This document shows, in pieces, positions 8,890-18,513 of a stretch of DNA of 64,000 bases; within the stretch, counting starts at the first letter, position 1, and each line of letters starts with the position of its first letter. Source of the DNA: Pseudoalteromonas sp. '520P1 No. 423' (GTDB lineage: Bacteria > Pseudomonadota > Gammaproteobacteria > Enterobacterales > Alteromonadaceae). A model generated the notes under the pieces. It ran no database searches, was not told the origin of the DNA, and worked only from the letters and a program-made list of their open reading frames with translations. The position numbers and the translations under genes were made by a program. The stretch spans positions 372,001-436,000 of the forward strand of contig NZ_BBZB01000001.1 in assembly GCF_001269985.1 (NCBI RefSeq). Reading direction: 5' to 3'.

Positions 8890-9711
8890 ATGTTTGAAGA
8901 AAAAATTGATTATTGGCATAACCCTATTCTTCCAGATATTGAACTTAGCCATGCTCGTTTTCAACATTTTGAATTCGACCAGCATGTTCATTTAGATTAT
9001 CACATAGGCGTAGTTACCCAAGGCGGTCAGCAATATAAACATAAAGGCGAAAAGTACCGTTTACACAAAGGTTTTATATCAACTTTAAACCCAGACGAAA
9101 GCCATAATGGCCAAAGTATCAATAATGAAGCTTATCAAGCTTTTGTAATGTCGATTCCTATAGATTACGCCAACCAAATCGCCAATGAACTAAATCTTAA
9201 AGAACTATTTTTTGCTAAGCCTTTAAATCATGAGCCTGATATCTATAATCATTTTTTAAAACTTCATAACATGCTAACTCAAGCTCAAACACGCCAAAAT
9301 CAATTGCAAATAGAAACAACATTGATGGCTTTTTGTACTGAGTTATTTATGCGATTTGGCGTCTCTAATTTAAGCAATACAAGCCCTAACCTCTCACAAG
9401 AGAATTTACTTAATATAAAAGCGCGCTTTCACGATGAAATGGGCAACTCTTTTCAATTAGAGCAATTAGCTAGCTCTATTGGCTTAAGTAAATTTCAATT
9501 TTTACGACAATTTAAAGCCGCAACAGGCATGACGCCTCACGCATATTTAAAACGTGTAAGATTGGAATATGCTAAAAAAGCCTTAGCTAAAGGCAGCAAT
9601 ATGGCTGATATCGCCCATAAAGTTGGTTTTTTTGATCAAAGCCATTTTAATAAAGCTTTTAAAAATGCATATTTGATTACACCCACTCATTTTCAAAAAC
9701 AGATTAAATAA
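8890..9711 (+). CDS. AraC family transcriptional regulator with cupin sensor domain
   Basis: 273 residues. Residues 20-100 are a cupin-type AraC ligand-binding domain (HVHLDYHIGVVTQGGQQYKH, GFISTLNPDESHNGQ). The C-terminal domain, about residues 175-273, has two helix-turn-helix motifs: LEQLASSIGLSKFQFLRQFK and MADIAHKVGFFDQSHFNKAF, with the conserved GMTPHAYLKRVRLEYAK linker. The arrangement matches AraC regulators often encoded beside LysE/RhtB exporters, and a LysE gene starts 105 bases downstream on the same strand. It is therefore the likely activator of that exporter. Confidence 0.9.
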   Translation: MFEEKIDYWHNPILPDIELSHARFQHFEFDQHVHLDYHIGVVTQGGQQYKHKGEKYRLHKGFISTLNPDESHNGQSINNEAYQAFVMSIPIDYANQIANELNLKELFFAKPLNHEPDIYNHFLKLHNMLTQAQTRQNQLQIETTLMAFCTELFMRFGVSNLSNTSPNLSQENLLNIKARFHDEMGNSFQLEQLASSIGLSKFQFLRQFKAATGMTPHAYLKRVRLEYAKKALAKGSNMADIAHKVGFFDQSHFNKAFKNAYLITPTHFQKQIK

Positions 9712-9815
9712 TCTCAAATTTAATTAATATATCTAACGGCTGTTTTGCAATAATTTACAATCATTATCAATGAGCAAAGTGCAAACTTATATCAAATCAC
9801 TTTTTAGGCTAAATC

Positions 9816-10457
9816 ATGGAACTACAACTTCTTATCTCACTTGCTGTGATCCACAGTGTTGCACTTGCAAGCCCAGGCCCTGATTTTGCGCTTGTAGTAA
9901 AAATGGCAAGCCAAGAACGTCGCAGTACAGCTATTGCAGCTGCAATAGGAATATCTATTGCGATTTTGGCGCACACACTATTGAGCTTAACAGGAGTCAG
10001 TTTACTTATTCAAAGCTCACAAACCCTATTTATTATTGTAAAACTCATAGGTGCTAGCTATTTAGGCTGGATTGGAATAGGTGCTATAAAAGCTGCGATT
10101 ACTCATTGGCAAGACAAAGAAAGCATTATTTTTGAAAAAGATAATAGAAACAAGTTATCAGTCAAAAAAGGATTTTTATTAGGGTTTTATACCAATATGC
10201 TAAACCCTAAAGCTATGGTATTTTTTATTACGTTATTTTCGACTTTGATAACCCCTAATGTAAACCTTACAACTAAAATCGCTGCAACCTGTCTTTTGCT
10301 TGTTTTATCATTAGCTTGGTTTATTTTTATCGCTTTTGTTTTATCTAAGCCTAATATTCAAAAAACAATGCAAAGCGCTACGCCAACTATCAACCTAGTA
10401 ACAGGTATTTTATTTTTAAGCGTAACTGCAGTTATCATTTCAGGTCTGATAAATTAA
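9816..10457 (+). CDS. LysE/RhtB family amino-acid exporter
   Basis: 213 residues with about six transmembrane segments and the family signature near the N terminus (HSVALASPGPDFALVVKMA), plus LGFYTNMLNPKAMVFFITLF in the middle. These are characteristic of RhtB-type homoserine/threonine exporters in the inner membrane, which export small neutral amino acids or analogues. It lies between an AraC gene and a LysR gene, all on the plus strand with gaps of about 105 and 61 bases. Regulation by the AraC neighbour is inferred. The substrate is not determinable. Confidence 0.9.
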   Translation: MELQLLISLAVIHSVALASPGPDFALVVKMASQERRSTAIAAAIGISIAILAHTLLSLTGVSLLIQSSQTLFIIVKLIGASYLGWIGIGAIKAAITHWQDKESIIFEKDNRNKLSVKKGFLLGFYTNMLNPKAMVFFITLFSTLITPNVNLTTKIAATCLLLVLSLAWFIFIAFVLSKPNIQKTMQSATPTINLVTGILFLSVTAVIISGLIN

Positions 10458-10518
10458 CTTATCAAACTAAGACCTTTAAGTTTACAATTGGAACTGAAAA
10501 ATTAATTAGGGCATAACA

Positions 10519-11418
10519 ATGGATTTGCATCAGCTGGATTTAAACTTATTGGTTATGTTTGATGCCCTATATCGACATCAATCTGTATCTCAAGCAGCCA
10601 ATGAGCTTTGCATAAGTCAGTCGGCTTTTAGCCATGGTTTATCTCGATTAAGAAAACGCTTAAACGATGATTTATTTATCAGAACAAATAATGTAATGGT
10701 ACCCACTGCGCGTGCACAAGAAATTGCTCAATACTTAACTAAGGCGCTGCCATTAATTTCATCAGCGATAAATGACACTCAATTATTTAACCCAAAAATA
10801 GATACTTCAGAATTTAAATTCTCAGCAACCGATTACACTGAATTTAGCCTTTTACCGCGATTAATAGGTAAAATTAATCATCAAGCCCCTAATATTAAAC
10901 TCAATGTTATTGGCGCTAAAGAGCAGCATCCTCTAGCTTTATTAGAAAATCATCAAGTAGATTTTGCTTTAGGATATAGTCACCTTATTGAAAGCTCATC
11001 AACTATAGAGTCTTTTACTTGGTTACAAGAAAGCTATTGCACAATAGCAAGAGCTGATCATCCAGCATTAGCTAATGGCTTAGATTTAGACACCTTCTTA
11101 TCTTTATCTCACGTCAGAGTATCGCCTTGGGGTGAGCAGTCGGGAGTAGTAGATGAGGCACTTGCAAAACTAAAGCTCAGTCGTAATGTTACCCTGCAAT
11201 TACCAAGTGTTTTAGTCGCACCACATACGGTGTTACATTCTGATTTATTATTAACAATCCCCAGGGCCATAGCAGAGCAATTATCGAATCAAATCAATAT
11301 TCAAATATTTGAAACGCCACTTGATATCCCTAACTACCATTTAAATATATATTGGCACAAAATTAACTCTGCGAAACCTAGCTTTAAATGGATTAAACAA
11401 CAAATTTTAAACCTTTAA
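10519..11418 (+). CDS. LysR family transcriptional regulator
   Basis: 299 residues, standard LysR length. Residues 1-65 form the winged helix-turn-helix (DLNLLVMFDALYRHQSVSQA, ELCISQSAFSHGLSRLRKRL). The LysR substrate-binding domain follows from about 90 to the end (FKFSATDYTEFSLLPRLI). The N terminus resembles the NodD/NocR-like or LeuO-like branch that starts with DLHQLDLNLL. It follows the LysE gene on the same strand and may be cotranscribed or regulate it. The LysR fragment immediately right of it is on the other strand and is not part of this gene. Confidence 0.9.
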   Translation: MDLHQLDLNLLVMFDALYRHQSVSQAANELCISQSAFSHGLSRLRKRLNDDLFIRTNNVMVPTARAQEIAQYLTKALPLISSAINDTQLFNPKIDTSEFKFSATDYTEFSLLPRLIGKINHQAPNIKLNVIGAKEQHPLALLENHQVDFALGYSHLIESSSTIESFTWLQESYCTIARADHPALANGLDLDTFLSLSHVRVSPWGEQSGVVDEALAKLKLSRNVTLQLPSVLVAPHTVLHSDLLLTIPRAIAEQLSNQINIQIFETPLDIPNYHLNIYWHKINSAKPSFKWIKQQILNL

Positions 11419-11429
11419 TATTGATAGCT

Positions 11430-11815
11430 TTAGTCTGAAATAATGGTTTTCAATTCATTATAAAGCCACGTCATGGCAGGCCCCATAACAACGCCTTTTG
11501 TTGTCACTATATCTACTGGAATACTCCATGTTTTATGATCGATTCTTCTTGCTTGGTAATAGAAATAACGACTTTATCTAATTCAGAAGTTTGGAATAAT
11601 ACCGCTTTTGCATATTGATAAACTCTTTGACCATCAACAGTTAAAGTTGGTTTTCGGGTGTTGCGATCAAACAATTGCAACACCAAATCTATTTCTAAAT
11701 TAGCAATGCCCTGACTTACAGCTGACTGAACTTTCCCTAAGTTTCTAGCGCATGCTGAAAATGAACCTAACTCAGCGCAAAGCACTAACATTTTTAATTG
11801 TTCAATATTATACAT
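11430..11815 (-). pseudogene. LysR regulator remnant with internal deletion
   Basis: The N-terminal 90 or so residues are a normal LysR winged helix (QLKMLVLCAELGSFSACARN, QSAVSQGIANLEIDLVLQLF, RNTRKPTLTVDGQRVYQYAK). The frame then ends after about 100 residues at 11513. The sequence directly downstream (about 11430-11510, another frame) translates to GVVMGPAMTWLYNELKTIIS and a stop, which looks like the very C-terminal helix of a LysR protein. So nearly the whole effector-binding domain, some 170 residues, has been deleted. The gene diverges from the PACE efflux gene, the usual arrangement for PACE regulators, so this was probably its dedicated LysR. Confidence 0.7.
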
Positions 11816-11900
11816 ATCAGTTTTATTGATAGTTATTAACTTTCTTCAATCTTTTTAGCAGATATTATTTACCACAAGTTAAATTTATCAGGTTATTTAT

Positions 11901-12347
11901 ATATCACATAAAGAACGCATTTTTCATTCAGTCTTATTTGAAGTATTGGCGTTATTGCTATTAATCAGCTTTGCATTTTTCTTTGTTGAAGGCTCTGCGA
12001 GCACTATGACAGGTTTAGCTATTGGTTTATCACTAATCGCAATGGCCTGGAATTATATTTTTAATATGGGTTTTGACAAAATATTTGGTACGGACCGTAT
12101 CAATAGAAGTATCTCTAACCGCTTACTTCATGGCCTGACATTTGAATTAGGTATGTTAATACTGACATTACCGCTGATCATGTGGGCCTTAAATTTGAGC
12201 TTTTTAACTGCTTTATTAATGGATATTGGTTTTATTGTATTCTTTTTAATTTATGCCATCGCTTTTAACTGGGTATACGATAAAACAGCTAATTGGATAA
12301 AACTTCAAACTAACTCCACTGTAAAATCGCACTTTAAAAAAGTTTAA
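11901..12347 (+). CDS. PACE family efflux transporter with ATA in place of the start codon
   Basis: Two BTP (bacterial transmembrane pair) domains make up a four-helix inner-membrane protein of the proteobacterial antimicrobial compound efflux family, which exports chlorhexidine- or acriflavine-like compounds and possibly polyamines. The family N terminus (usually M-S-H-K-E-R-I-F-H-S) is present as SHKERIFHSVLFEVLALLLL, but the codon where Met is expected is ATA at 11901-11903; AGG at 11890-11892 is a well-placed Shine-Dalgarno. No ATG, GTG or TTG precedes the conserved N terminus, and the next usable codon is TTG 11946, inside helix 1. The remaining 133 residues are intact (WNYIFNMGFDKIFG; FNWVYDK). 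Either an ATA start is used weakly or the gene has just lost its start, as its LysR neighbour has lost its sensor. Confidence 0.75.
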   Translation: MSHKERIFHSVLFEVLALLLLISFAFFFVEGSASTMTGLAIGLSLIAMAWNYIFNMGFDKIFGTDRINRSISNRLLHGLTFELGMLILTLPLIMWALNLSFLTALLMDIGFIVFFLIYAIAFNWVYDKTANWIKLQTNSTVKSHFKKV

Positions 12348-12372
12348 TTCTCTATTAGTCATAAACTATGAC

Positions 12373-12404
12373 ACATCCTGAAATAAAATTATTATTCAGG
12401 ATGT
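12373..12404 (+). terminator. Hairpin after the PACE gene
   Basis: ACATCCTGAA (12373-12382) pairs with TTCAGGATGT (12395-12404), a perfect 10-bp stem with a 12-base AT-only loop. There is no strong T run after it, so it may be a weak terminator. Confidence 0.45.
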
Positions 12405-12470
12405 TATGAAAACTGTTAGCGACCAAGTCGAAACAATATATAATTCTAAAAAAACAAATAGAAAGCAACC

Positions 12471-14276
12471 ATGCGTTATTACTTCGAAAAGTATTGTTTT
12501 GACCAAGATACTTTAACGCTTTACTTCAATGAACAACCCAAAGCGATAAAAAACAATGAAGCTAAATTACTGGCTTTATTTATTAAAAATAAAAACACTA
12601 TTTTAAGTAAAGAAATAATCCTCACAGAAATATGGGGAGAACAAAGTGTATCCGAACAAGTTGTATTTCAGACCATAAGTCAATTACGTAGCGTATTTGG
12701 CAGTCATGCTATTAAAACCTTTCCTAAAAAAGGTTATCAATTACAATTACCTTTTGAACGACAACAATCGCCACAAAGTGAAATCGACTTACCACCAGCC
12801 AAAATAAATAATAATCCATTAAATTATCCTTTTTTAATTACTTCCGCCTTAATTATTATTTTTGCCATGGCTATATTTCTCTACTTTTCAGAAGAAAAAA
12901 AACCTAACAATAAACTTCATTTAATCCCTTTTTCTTTAGCGGGTGATGCAGAGCAAAAACAACTTGATAACTTAAACAATTTAATAAGTAAGTATGGTAA
13001 TGAACATTTGTCATCGACCTCGACATTATCTTTATTTAACTATCCAGATATGACAAAAAAAACGTTGAAATTGGAAAGCAACTCGGTGGTTTTATCAGGA
13101 TATTTATCCCCTTATTATAAAAATTTACTTATAGAATACAAACTCGTAGGTAGCAAAAGAAGTTGGTCAGGCTATTTAATTGCTCAAGATGAAAAATCAT
13201 TAGCTACATCACTTAAAAAGACTATCGATGGCATACAGGAGTCAGGTTACCTTAATGAAGCAAACCCAGCTTTATTAAGCTCAAAACTTAGATTGCTTTT
13301 AGATAAACAGCCTAATAATCACTCTGTAATTTACCACTTATTAAAACAACAGCTTAATAACCAAGATTATGATGTTGCCAAAGCATTAGTTGAACAGTTG
13401 ATCAACCTAGAGCCTGAATCTCCTTATATCGCTCTAGGATCATTAGTCAAAGCCGGAATTTTTCATCAGCAGCAAGAATTTGATCAAGCCTTAAAACATT
13501 ACAACCTCTCGTTAACACAACTAGCGGACGAGAAGTTTCCAGAAATACGATACAAAGTAGCAAGCTCAAAGGCATGGCTTTATTACGCATTAAAAAAATC
13601 AGCTAAAGTAGAGCAACATATCCTTAATGCAGCCAAGTATGCCCAACAAAAAAATGATGTATTAGCCCATATATCAGCATATACCACAGGCTCAATTCTA
13701 TTTCATAAATTAGATGATATGGTTAATCGCTACAAATATTTAAATACAGCTAAGTCACTATTAATTACTCACCAAGTTTCAGACGCTCACTTTGCAATTA
13801 TTTATTATCATCTTGGTCTATTTGCATCTGATAAAAAAGAAGCAGAATCATACTATTTAAAAATATTAAGTTTACCAAAGCTAGCTAAATATCAATGGCT
13901 ATATGAAAGCGCTATTGAAGATCTACTCAGTTGGTATATAGAAAACAAACAATGGGACAAAGCTATATCTTTATTCCACTCTCAACCTGAAAATAGTTTT
14001 AATCTCAGCCAAAAAGCGAGACTTTTTAAAGCTGAAGGCAAATTTAATGATGCATTCAATATTGCAAAAAGCGCATTTGACAAAGCAAGATTAAATTATC
14101 AACACAACCATGCTTTACATGCGGCATTATTGCTATATCAGTTTCAAACACATATAAACCAACCTCATACTCCCGATTATCAAAATTATATTAAACACAA
14201 TGCATCTAATTTCTGGTTAGACAAACATAAGCATGAGTTAATTAAACTTGGTTACTTTGATAATTTAACACATTAA
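12471..14276 (+). CDS. CadC/ToxR-like membrane-anchored winged-helix regulator with TPR-like periplasmic region
   Basis: 601 residues. Residues 1-100 are an OmpR/PhoB-type winged helix (SEQVVFQTISQLRSVFGSHA with the recognition helix, FPKKGYQLQ wing). One transmembrane segment follows at about 122-143 (YPFLITSALIIIFAMAIFLY). The rest is periplasmic and helix-rich; EPESPYIALGSLVKAGIFHQ and similar pairs from about 270 to 570 look like degenerate TPR repeats. This is the plan of one-component membrane regulators such as CadC, which sense an outer signal and bind DNA directly. The signal and targets are unknown. Its stop overlaps the end of the convergent MBL-fold gene by 4 bases. Confidence 0.85.
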   Translation: MRYYFEKYCFDQDTLTLYFNEQPKAIKNNEAKLLALFIKNKNTILSKEIILTEIWGEQSVSEQVVFQTISQLRSVFGSHAIKTFPKKGYQLQLPFERQQSPQSEIDLPPAKINNNPLNYPFLITSALIIIFAMAIFLYFSEEKKPNNKLHLIPFSLAGDAEQKQLDNLNNLISKYGNEHLSSTSTLSLFNYPDMTKKTLKLESNSVVLSGYLSPYYKNLLIEYKLVGSKRSWSGYLIAQDEKSLATSLKKTIDGIQESGYLNEANPALLSSKLRLLLDKQPNNHSVIYHLLKQQLNNQDYDVAKALVEQLINLEPESPYIALGSLVKAGIFHQQQEFDQALKHYNLSLTQLADEKFPEIRYKVASSKAWLYYALKKSAKVEQHILNAAKYAQQKNDVLAHISAYTTGSILFHKLDDMVNRYKYLNTAKSLLITHQVSDAHFAIIYYHLGLFASDKKEAESYYLKILSLPKLAKYQWLYESAIEDLLSWYIENKQWDKAISLFHSQPENSFNLSQKARLFKAEGKFNDAFNIAKSAFDKARLNYQHNHALHAALLLYQFQTHINQPHTPDYQNYIKHNASNFWLDKHKHELIKLGYFDNLTH

Positions 14277-15418
14277 ATACCTACACTTTTTGCAGCCTTG
14301 CCTTCGATAGAGCTTAATAATTTGTGATAATTTAAGCTCTCTCCCATTTTTAAAGGATTTACAATGAAGCTTGGCTTTGATTGCTGTATAGCTAAATCTA
14401 ACCGTCTAAGTGGCTCATGAACATGTTCACAGCCTAAAGTCCAAGTGCCGTATCCCCAAGGGATAAATATTTTACAACCTAAATCTTCAGCAGCTTGTAT
14501 GGCATCTTCTGGTGACATATGAACACGTCTCTTACCTTCGTGATATGCAACAATAGGCATTAAACATACGTCCATAGCACCTACTTTTTCCCGTATATCT
14601 TTGAATACATCGCTATAACCTGTATCTCCAGCAAAGTACACTTTGTATTCTCCATCATTTATCATCCAACTCCCCCACAAGCTTTTATCAGTATCAAACA
14701 TACCTCTAGATGAATTATGATTGCTTGGTAAAAAATGAATCTTGGTTTTGTTATGTTGGGTTTGTGTATACCAATCCATTTCAGTGATTGGCCCAGATGA
14801 GTAATCAACATCATCGCTATTATCTAGTGGTAAGTACAAATGCGTATTTTTACTAAAAGTATTAAGTGTTGTGCTACTTAAATGGTCAAAGTGATCATGT
14901 GAAATCAGAACCCCTGAAACAAAAGGTAATTTATCTGCTTTAACAGGTGCTTCTCCAAGTCTTACAAAAGAACTACTTAATTGCTGCCCTAACCAACCTA
15001 AAAAATCGTCAAACTCGTGAAAAACAGGATCTGTGACTAAAGCGTCATTGTTCATTTGTTGAATTAAAAAACTAGCATGCCCTAACCAGGTCAGTTCACC
15101 TTGCTTGTTTGCATCAATGTTAATATCTGAATACACCAAATTTGAAAATTCATATCCATGACTTTTACTATATTTATGGGATGGTAAAGGGTCAAAGAAC
15201 GCTCTTTCTATGACTTTTTTTTCTTCTGGTTTTAGCAAATCTAAATCATCATTTATATGATGAGGGCCATTACCAACATAATGGCTAGGAAATAAATTTT
15301 GATATTGTCCATTGTTTTCTAATCGTTCAGGATTTTCTATACGCGTAGCAGACGTGCCACATCCAGCTAGTACCAGAACAGAAATAATTTTTGATAACAC
15401 TTTAAGTTTCATAACCAA
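14273..15418 (-). CDS. MBL-fold metallohydrolase lipoprotein, NAPE-PLD-like
   Basis: 381 residues; ATG 15418 or the Met two codons later (MKLKVLSKIISVLVLAGCGT) may be the start. LAGC is a lipobox. The metallo-beta-lactamase blocks are in order: LTWLGHASFLIQ near 107, the zinc-binding SHDHFDHLS near 172, FLPSNHNSSRG near 230 and FAGDTGYSD near 265. This set, with PEDAIQAAEDLGC and PWGYGTW near the end, is typical of the NAPE-PLD/UlaG-like group that hydrolyses phospholipid-type or lactone substrates. It probably acts in the periplasm on a membrane lipid. It stands alone, convergent with the membrane regulator. Confidence 0.87.
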   Translation of the reverse strand: MVMKLKVLSKIISVLVLAGCGTSATRIENPERLENNGQYQNLFPSHYVGNGPHHINDDLDLLKPEEKKVIERAFFDPLPSHKYSKSHGYEFSNLVYSDINIDANKQGELTWLGHASFLIQQMNNDALVTDPVFHEFDDFLGWLGQQLSSSFVRLGEAPVKADKLPFVSGVLISHDHFDHLSSTTLNTFSKNTHLYLPLDNSDDVDYSSGPITEMDWYTQTQHNKTKIHFLPSNHNSSRGMFDTDKSLWGSWMINDGEYKVYFAGDTGYSDVFKDIREKVGAMDVCLMPIVAYHEGKRRVHMSPEDAIQAAEDLGCKIFIPWGYGTWTLGCEHVHEPLRRLDLAIQQSKPSFIVNPLKMGESLNYHKLLSSIEGKAAKSVGI

Positions 15419-15702
15419 ATACCTTCAACAAATTTATATTTAAGATAATGAAGAAGAAACATTAAGTCTTATCCAAAAATTATTCTTACTTAATAAAAAA
15501 CCAATAGAAAAATTAACAAATAAAAACAACAACTTAAACAAATTAAAAATCACCTATAAAAATCGGCATGAAGAAACCACAAGAATAAGTAAGTTTACCT
15601 GTAACGTAAAATAGGCATTACAAATAAGTTTTTCACTGTGCAAACCTAACAAAAGAAATTTATTCTGCATATTCAGGTCTAGTATTTTTAGAGTAGTTAA
15701 CC

Positions 15703-16092
15703 TTGGATACCCTTATGAAACCCCCTATGAAAACCATTATGGCTTTATGCTTCACTTTATTATTTAGTGCATATTCAAATGCACTTGAACACGGTGAAGC
15801 TAAATATACCAGCGACACCTTACAAGTATGGAATCAAGATGCAAAAGAGTGGCAATCAGGAGAAGCTTTTTGGCTAAGTTACACGCACAGCCAAGGCGGT
15901 TTAACTTGGCCTAAAAGTGCCACATATCCTAATTATGATGATGTAAAAGAGTTCGATACGTTTTTAGTACAACTAAAACAAGGCACCTGCCTCATGCAGT
16001 TCTTTCATTCTCGCTGGCGTTTAGCCAATGACGTACAAAGATGGAACGATGAATTCAATGACTTCTCTGGATGCCCTTACGTTTTTGATTAA
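15703..16092 (+). CDS. small exported protein of unknown function
   Basis: 129 residues. A signal peptide is present (core TIMALCFTLLFSAYSNA), with Met codons at positions 1, 5 and 9 as possible starts. The mature part of about 100 residues is rich in Trp and other aromatics (LQVWNQDAKEWQSGEAFWLS; FFHSRWRLANDVQRWN) and has two Cys (GTCLM and SGCPY), which may form a disulfide. I do not recognise the family. It is followed 57 bases later by an exported M20 peptidase on the same strand and may share its transcript. The preceding 284-base gap holds no gene I can see. Confidence 0.6.
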   Translation: MDTLMKPPMKTIMALCFTLLFSAYSNALEHGEAKYTSDTLQVWNQDAKEWQSGEAFWLSYTHSQGGLTWPKSATYPNYDDVKEFDTFLVQLKQGTCLMQFFHSRWRLANDVQRWNDEFNDFSGCPYVFD

Positions 16093-16149
16093 TCAGTAAT
16101 TGTTATAGTATGCCTCTTTCTGCATTTAATTTATGTTTTTGGAGCGCCA

Positions 16150-17646
16150 GTGTTTAAAAAGTTAGCTTTGTTATCATGTTTATTTACGCCATTATTGTGT
16201 CAAGCTCAGCAAGTCAGTTCTGTATCACAAAGTACTGCTGATTACGCAGTAAAAACTTACCAACAAGATATGGTGCAAAGCTTAAAACAGCTAATTAAAT
16301 ATAATACGGTGGCTATAGAAGGCACGCCCTCTACAAAAAATCCGACCCATATTGCGTTTAAACAAGAGCTCAAAAAACAAGCCTTATCTCTAGGGTTAGA
16401 TTTTGAAGATCATGGTTATGTAGCCATCGTTGGTTTAGGAAAAAGTAAAGAACGTGTAGGTATTATTACTCATGGAGATGTACAACCTGTAAACCCAGCT
16501 AAATGGGCTAAATCACCATTTGAATTAGATTCAACATCACAACCTGGCAAGTTAATAGGCCGCGGTACAGAAGATGATAAAGGCCCTATTTCTACCGCTA
16601 TGTATGCCATGAAAGCAATTAAAGATAAAAACATAATACTTAATAAGCGTTTAGAACTCTATGTGTACATGGCTGAAGAGAGTGATTGGCAGCCATTAAA
16701 GGAATTTATAAAACATAATAGCTTGCCGCAAACTAACATTACTATTGATGCATCATATCCAGCTGTAATAGCAGAAAAAGGCTGGGGCATGTTAAAAATG
16801 ACCTTTCCTAAAAGTGAAATTAGCAGTAATAAACCTTATTTAAGTGCTTTTACTGGCGGTTTGTTTGGTAGCCAAATTCCTGAAGATGCCCAAGCTGTAA
16901 TAGAAAATGCCAACCCATTTATTGTTAAACATATTCAACAAATTGCAGCTAAACACCCTAAAATAAAATACACCTATCAATGGCAAGAAAAACAGCTCAC
17001 CATCACAGCTTTAGGTAAATCAGCACATTCATCTAAACCAGAACATGGCTTAAATGCAATAACACATCTCGCTGAGCTTTTATCATTTAAACATTGGCCA
17101 AATAGTACAAGTGGCGCTTTAGTTAACTTTATCAATGATAATTTAGGTACCGGTTTATATGGCGAAAAATTTGGCGAAATGAGCTATGAAGATGCCTTTA
17201 TGGGAAAAATGACTGTATCGCCAACTGTTTTAAAACAACTAGATGATGGCATACAGCTTAATATTAATATCCGTAGACCAAAAGGAAAGATGACTCGTGT
17301 ACTTGAGCTAGAAATAAGGCAAGTATTAGCCCAATGGCAAGCTAAAAATAAAGTAACCTTATTAAATTTTGAAAGTGAAATAGAAGAACCATTTGTACAA
17401 GAAAATGCGCCTCACTTAGATACCTTATTAAATGTATTTTCACACTACACAGGTATTGAAAACCCTAAACCTATTTCGATAGGCGGTGGTACAAACTCAC
17501 GATTATTTCCTAATGCAGTTAGCTTTGGTCCATCCATGCCAAATGCTGAATATACAGGGCATTCAGAACATGAGTTTATTACGATGAAACAATTCAAACT
17601 CAACTTACAAATGTATACCGCTGTGATGATTGAATTAGCTAAATAA
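16150..17646 (+). CDS. exported M20 family metallopeptidase (dipeptidase type)
   Basis: 498 residues, starting at GTG 16150 just before the signal peptide (FKKLALLSCLFTPLLCQAQQ). The M20 metal ligands are visible: ITHGDVQPV (His and Asp) near residue 110, GRGTEDDKGPISTAMYA (bridging Asp) near 138, MAEESDW (Glu-Glu) near 178, and the C-terminal GGGTNSRLFPNA near 445. The layout, with a lid domain between about 220 and 390, resembles the PepV/carnosinase-like dipeptidase branch. It should cleave short peptides in the periplasm. A strong terminator follows. Confidence 0.9.
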   Translation: MFKKLALLSCLFTPLLCQAQQVSSVSQSTADYAVKTYQQDMVQSLKQLIKYNTVAIEGTPSTKNPTHIAFKQELKKQALSLGLDFEDHGYVAIVGLGKSKERVGIITHGDVQPVNPAKWAKSPFELDSTSQPGKLIGRGTEDDKGPISTAMYAMKAIKDKNIILNKRLELYVYMAEESDWQPLKEFIKHNSLPQTNITIDASYPAVIAEKGWGMLKMTFPKSEISSNKPYLSAFTGGLFGSQIPEDAQAVIENANPFIVKHIQQIAAKHPKIKYTYQWQEKQLTITALGKSAHSSKPEHGLNAITHLAELLSFKHWPNSTSGALVNFINDNLGTGLYGEKFGEMSYEDAFMGKMTVSPTVLKQLDDGIQLNINIRRPKGKMTRVLELEIRQVLAQWQAKNKVTLLNFESEIEEPFVQENAPHLDTLLNVFSHYTGIENPKPISIGGGTNSRLFPNAVSFGPSMPNAEYTGHSEHEFITMKQFKLNLQMYTAVMIELAK

Positions 17647-17669
17647 TCAAATAAATTTACAAATATAGA

Positions 17670-17696
17670 GCAGGACATATTGCAAATATGTCCTGC
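17670..17696 (+). terminator. Rho-independent terminator after the M20 peptidase gene
   Basis: GCAGGACATATT (17670-17681) pairs with AATATGTCCTGC (17685-17696) around a 3-base loop, followed by TGTTATTTT. It is a clear 12-bp stem located 24 bases after the stop. Confidence 0.85.
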
Positions 17697-17757
17697 TGTT
17701 ATTTTAAACTATACTGAAATTCACACACTCAAAAAGAAATAGTGAATTTTTATAAGT

Positions 17758-18513
17758 ATGAAGTTTTTTGTAACGCTTCCCACAATAGCTTTTCTTATCT
17801 GTTCAAACCTAGCTTTTGCGCAATTAAATCAAAAAGAGCTAACGATTGGCGTCGGAAATTTTGAGCCCTTTTTTATTCAAAAAGACAATTCAGGGTTATT
17901 TGTTGATGTGATACGTGCTGTATATGCACAATTACCTCACTATAAGATTCAGTTTGTTTATATGGGTAACAATCGCATAGCAAGAGAGTTATCTTTAGGT
18001 AGACTCGATGCCGCAGCCAATATTAATAGCTTACAACAAATCAAAAAAGGTTATTTATCGCAACCTGTATTCAGATATTCTGATGTTGCGGTTTCACTAA
18101 AAAATCAAAATATAACACTGAATAAGATACCTGAACTGAGTCAATTTTCAGTCGCATCTTTTCAAGGTGCAACTGAGTTTTTTGGTGAACAATTTAAAGA
18201 TACAGTGACTAAAAACCCTAGTTATTATGAACACCTTCATATGGATGCTTTGTTAATGCAACTAGCAAAAAATCGCGTGAAGGTAGTGATTATGGATAAA
18301 AATATAATTGCGTATTATTTAGAAAATAATTTAAAGAATGACATTAAATTAAATGACCTCAATTTTCACTATTTATTTCATATTCCAACATCCCACTCTT
18401 TTATGGCATTTACCGATCAACAACTAAGAGATGATTTTAATAAAGCGCTGTTGAGGATTAAAGAAACTGGTGAGTTTGAAGCTGTTTACGATGCTTATTT
18501 ACCAAAAAAATAA
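17758..18513 (+). CDS. periplasmic solute-binding protein, SBP_bac_3-like
   Basis: 251 residues with a signal peptide (MKFFVTLPTIAFLICSNLAF). LTIGVGNFEPFFIQKDNSGL opens the first lobe and VDVIRAVYAQLP follows, as in family 3 solute-binding proteins. FSVASFQGATEFFGEQF starts the second lobe. No transporter genes are adjacent, so it is an orphan binding protein similar in kind to the one at 7460-8173, though the two are clearly divergent. The ligand is unknown. It precedes the M16 peptidase gene by about 150 bases. Confidence 0.75.
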   Translation: MKFFVTLPTIAFLICSNLAFAQLNQKELTIGVGNFEPFFIQKDNSGLFVDVIRAVYAQLPHYKIQFVYMGNNRIARELSLGRLDAAANINSLQQIKKGYLSQPVFRYSDVAVSLKNQNITLNKIPELSQFSVASFQGATEFFGEQFKDTVTKNPSYYEHLHMDALLMQLAKNRVKVVIMDKNIIAYYLENNLKNDIKLNDLNFHYLFHIPTSHSFMAFTDQQLRDDFNKALLRIKETGEFEAVYDAYLPKK

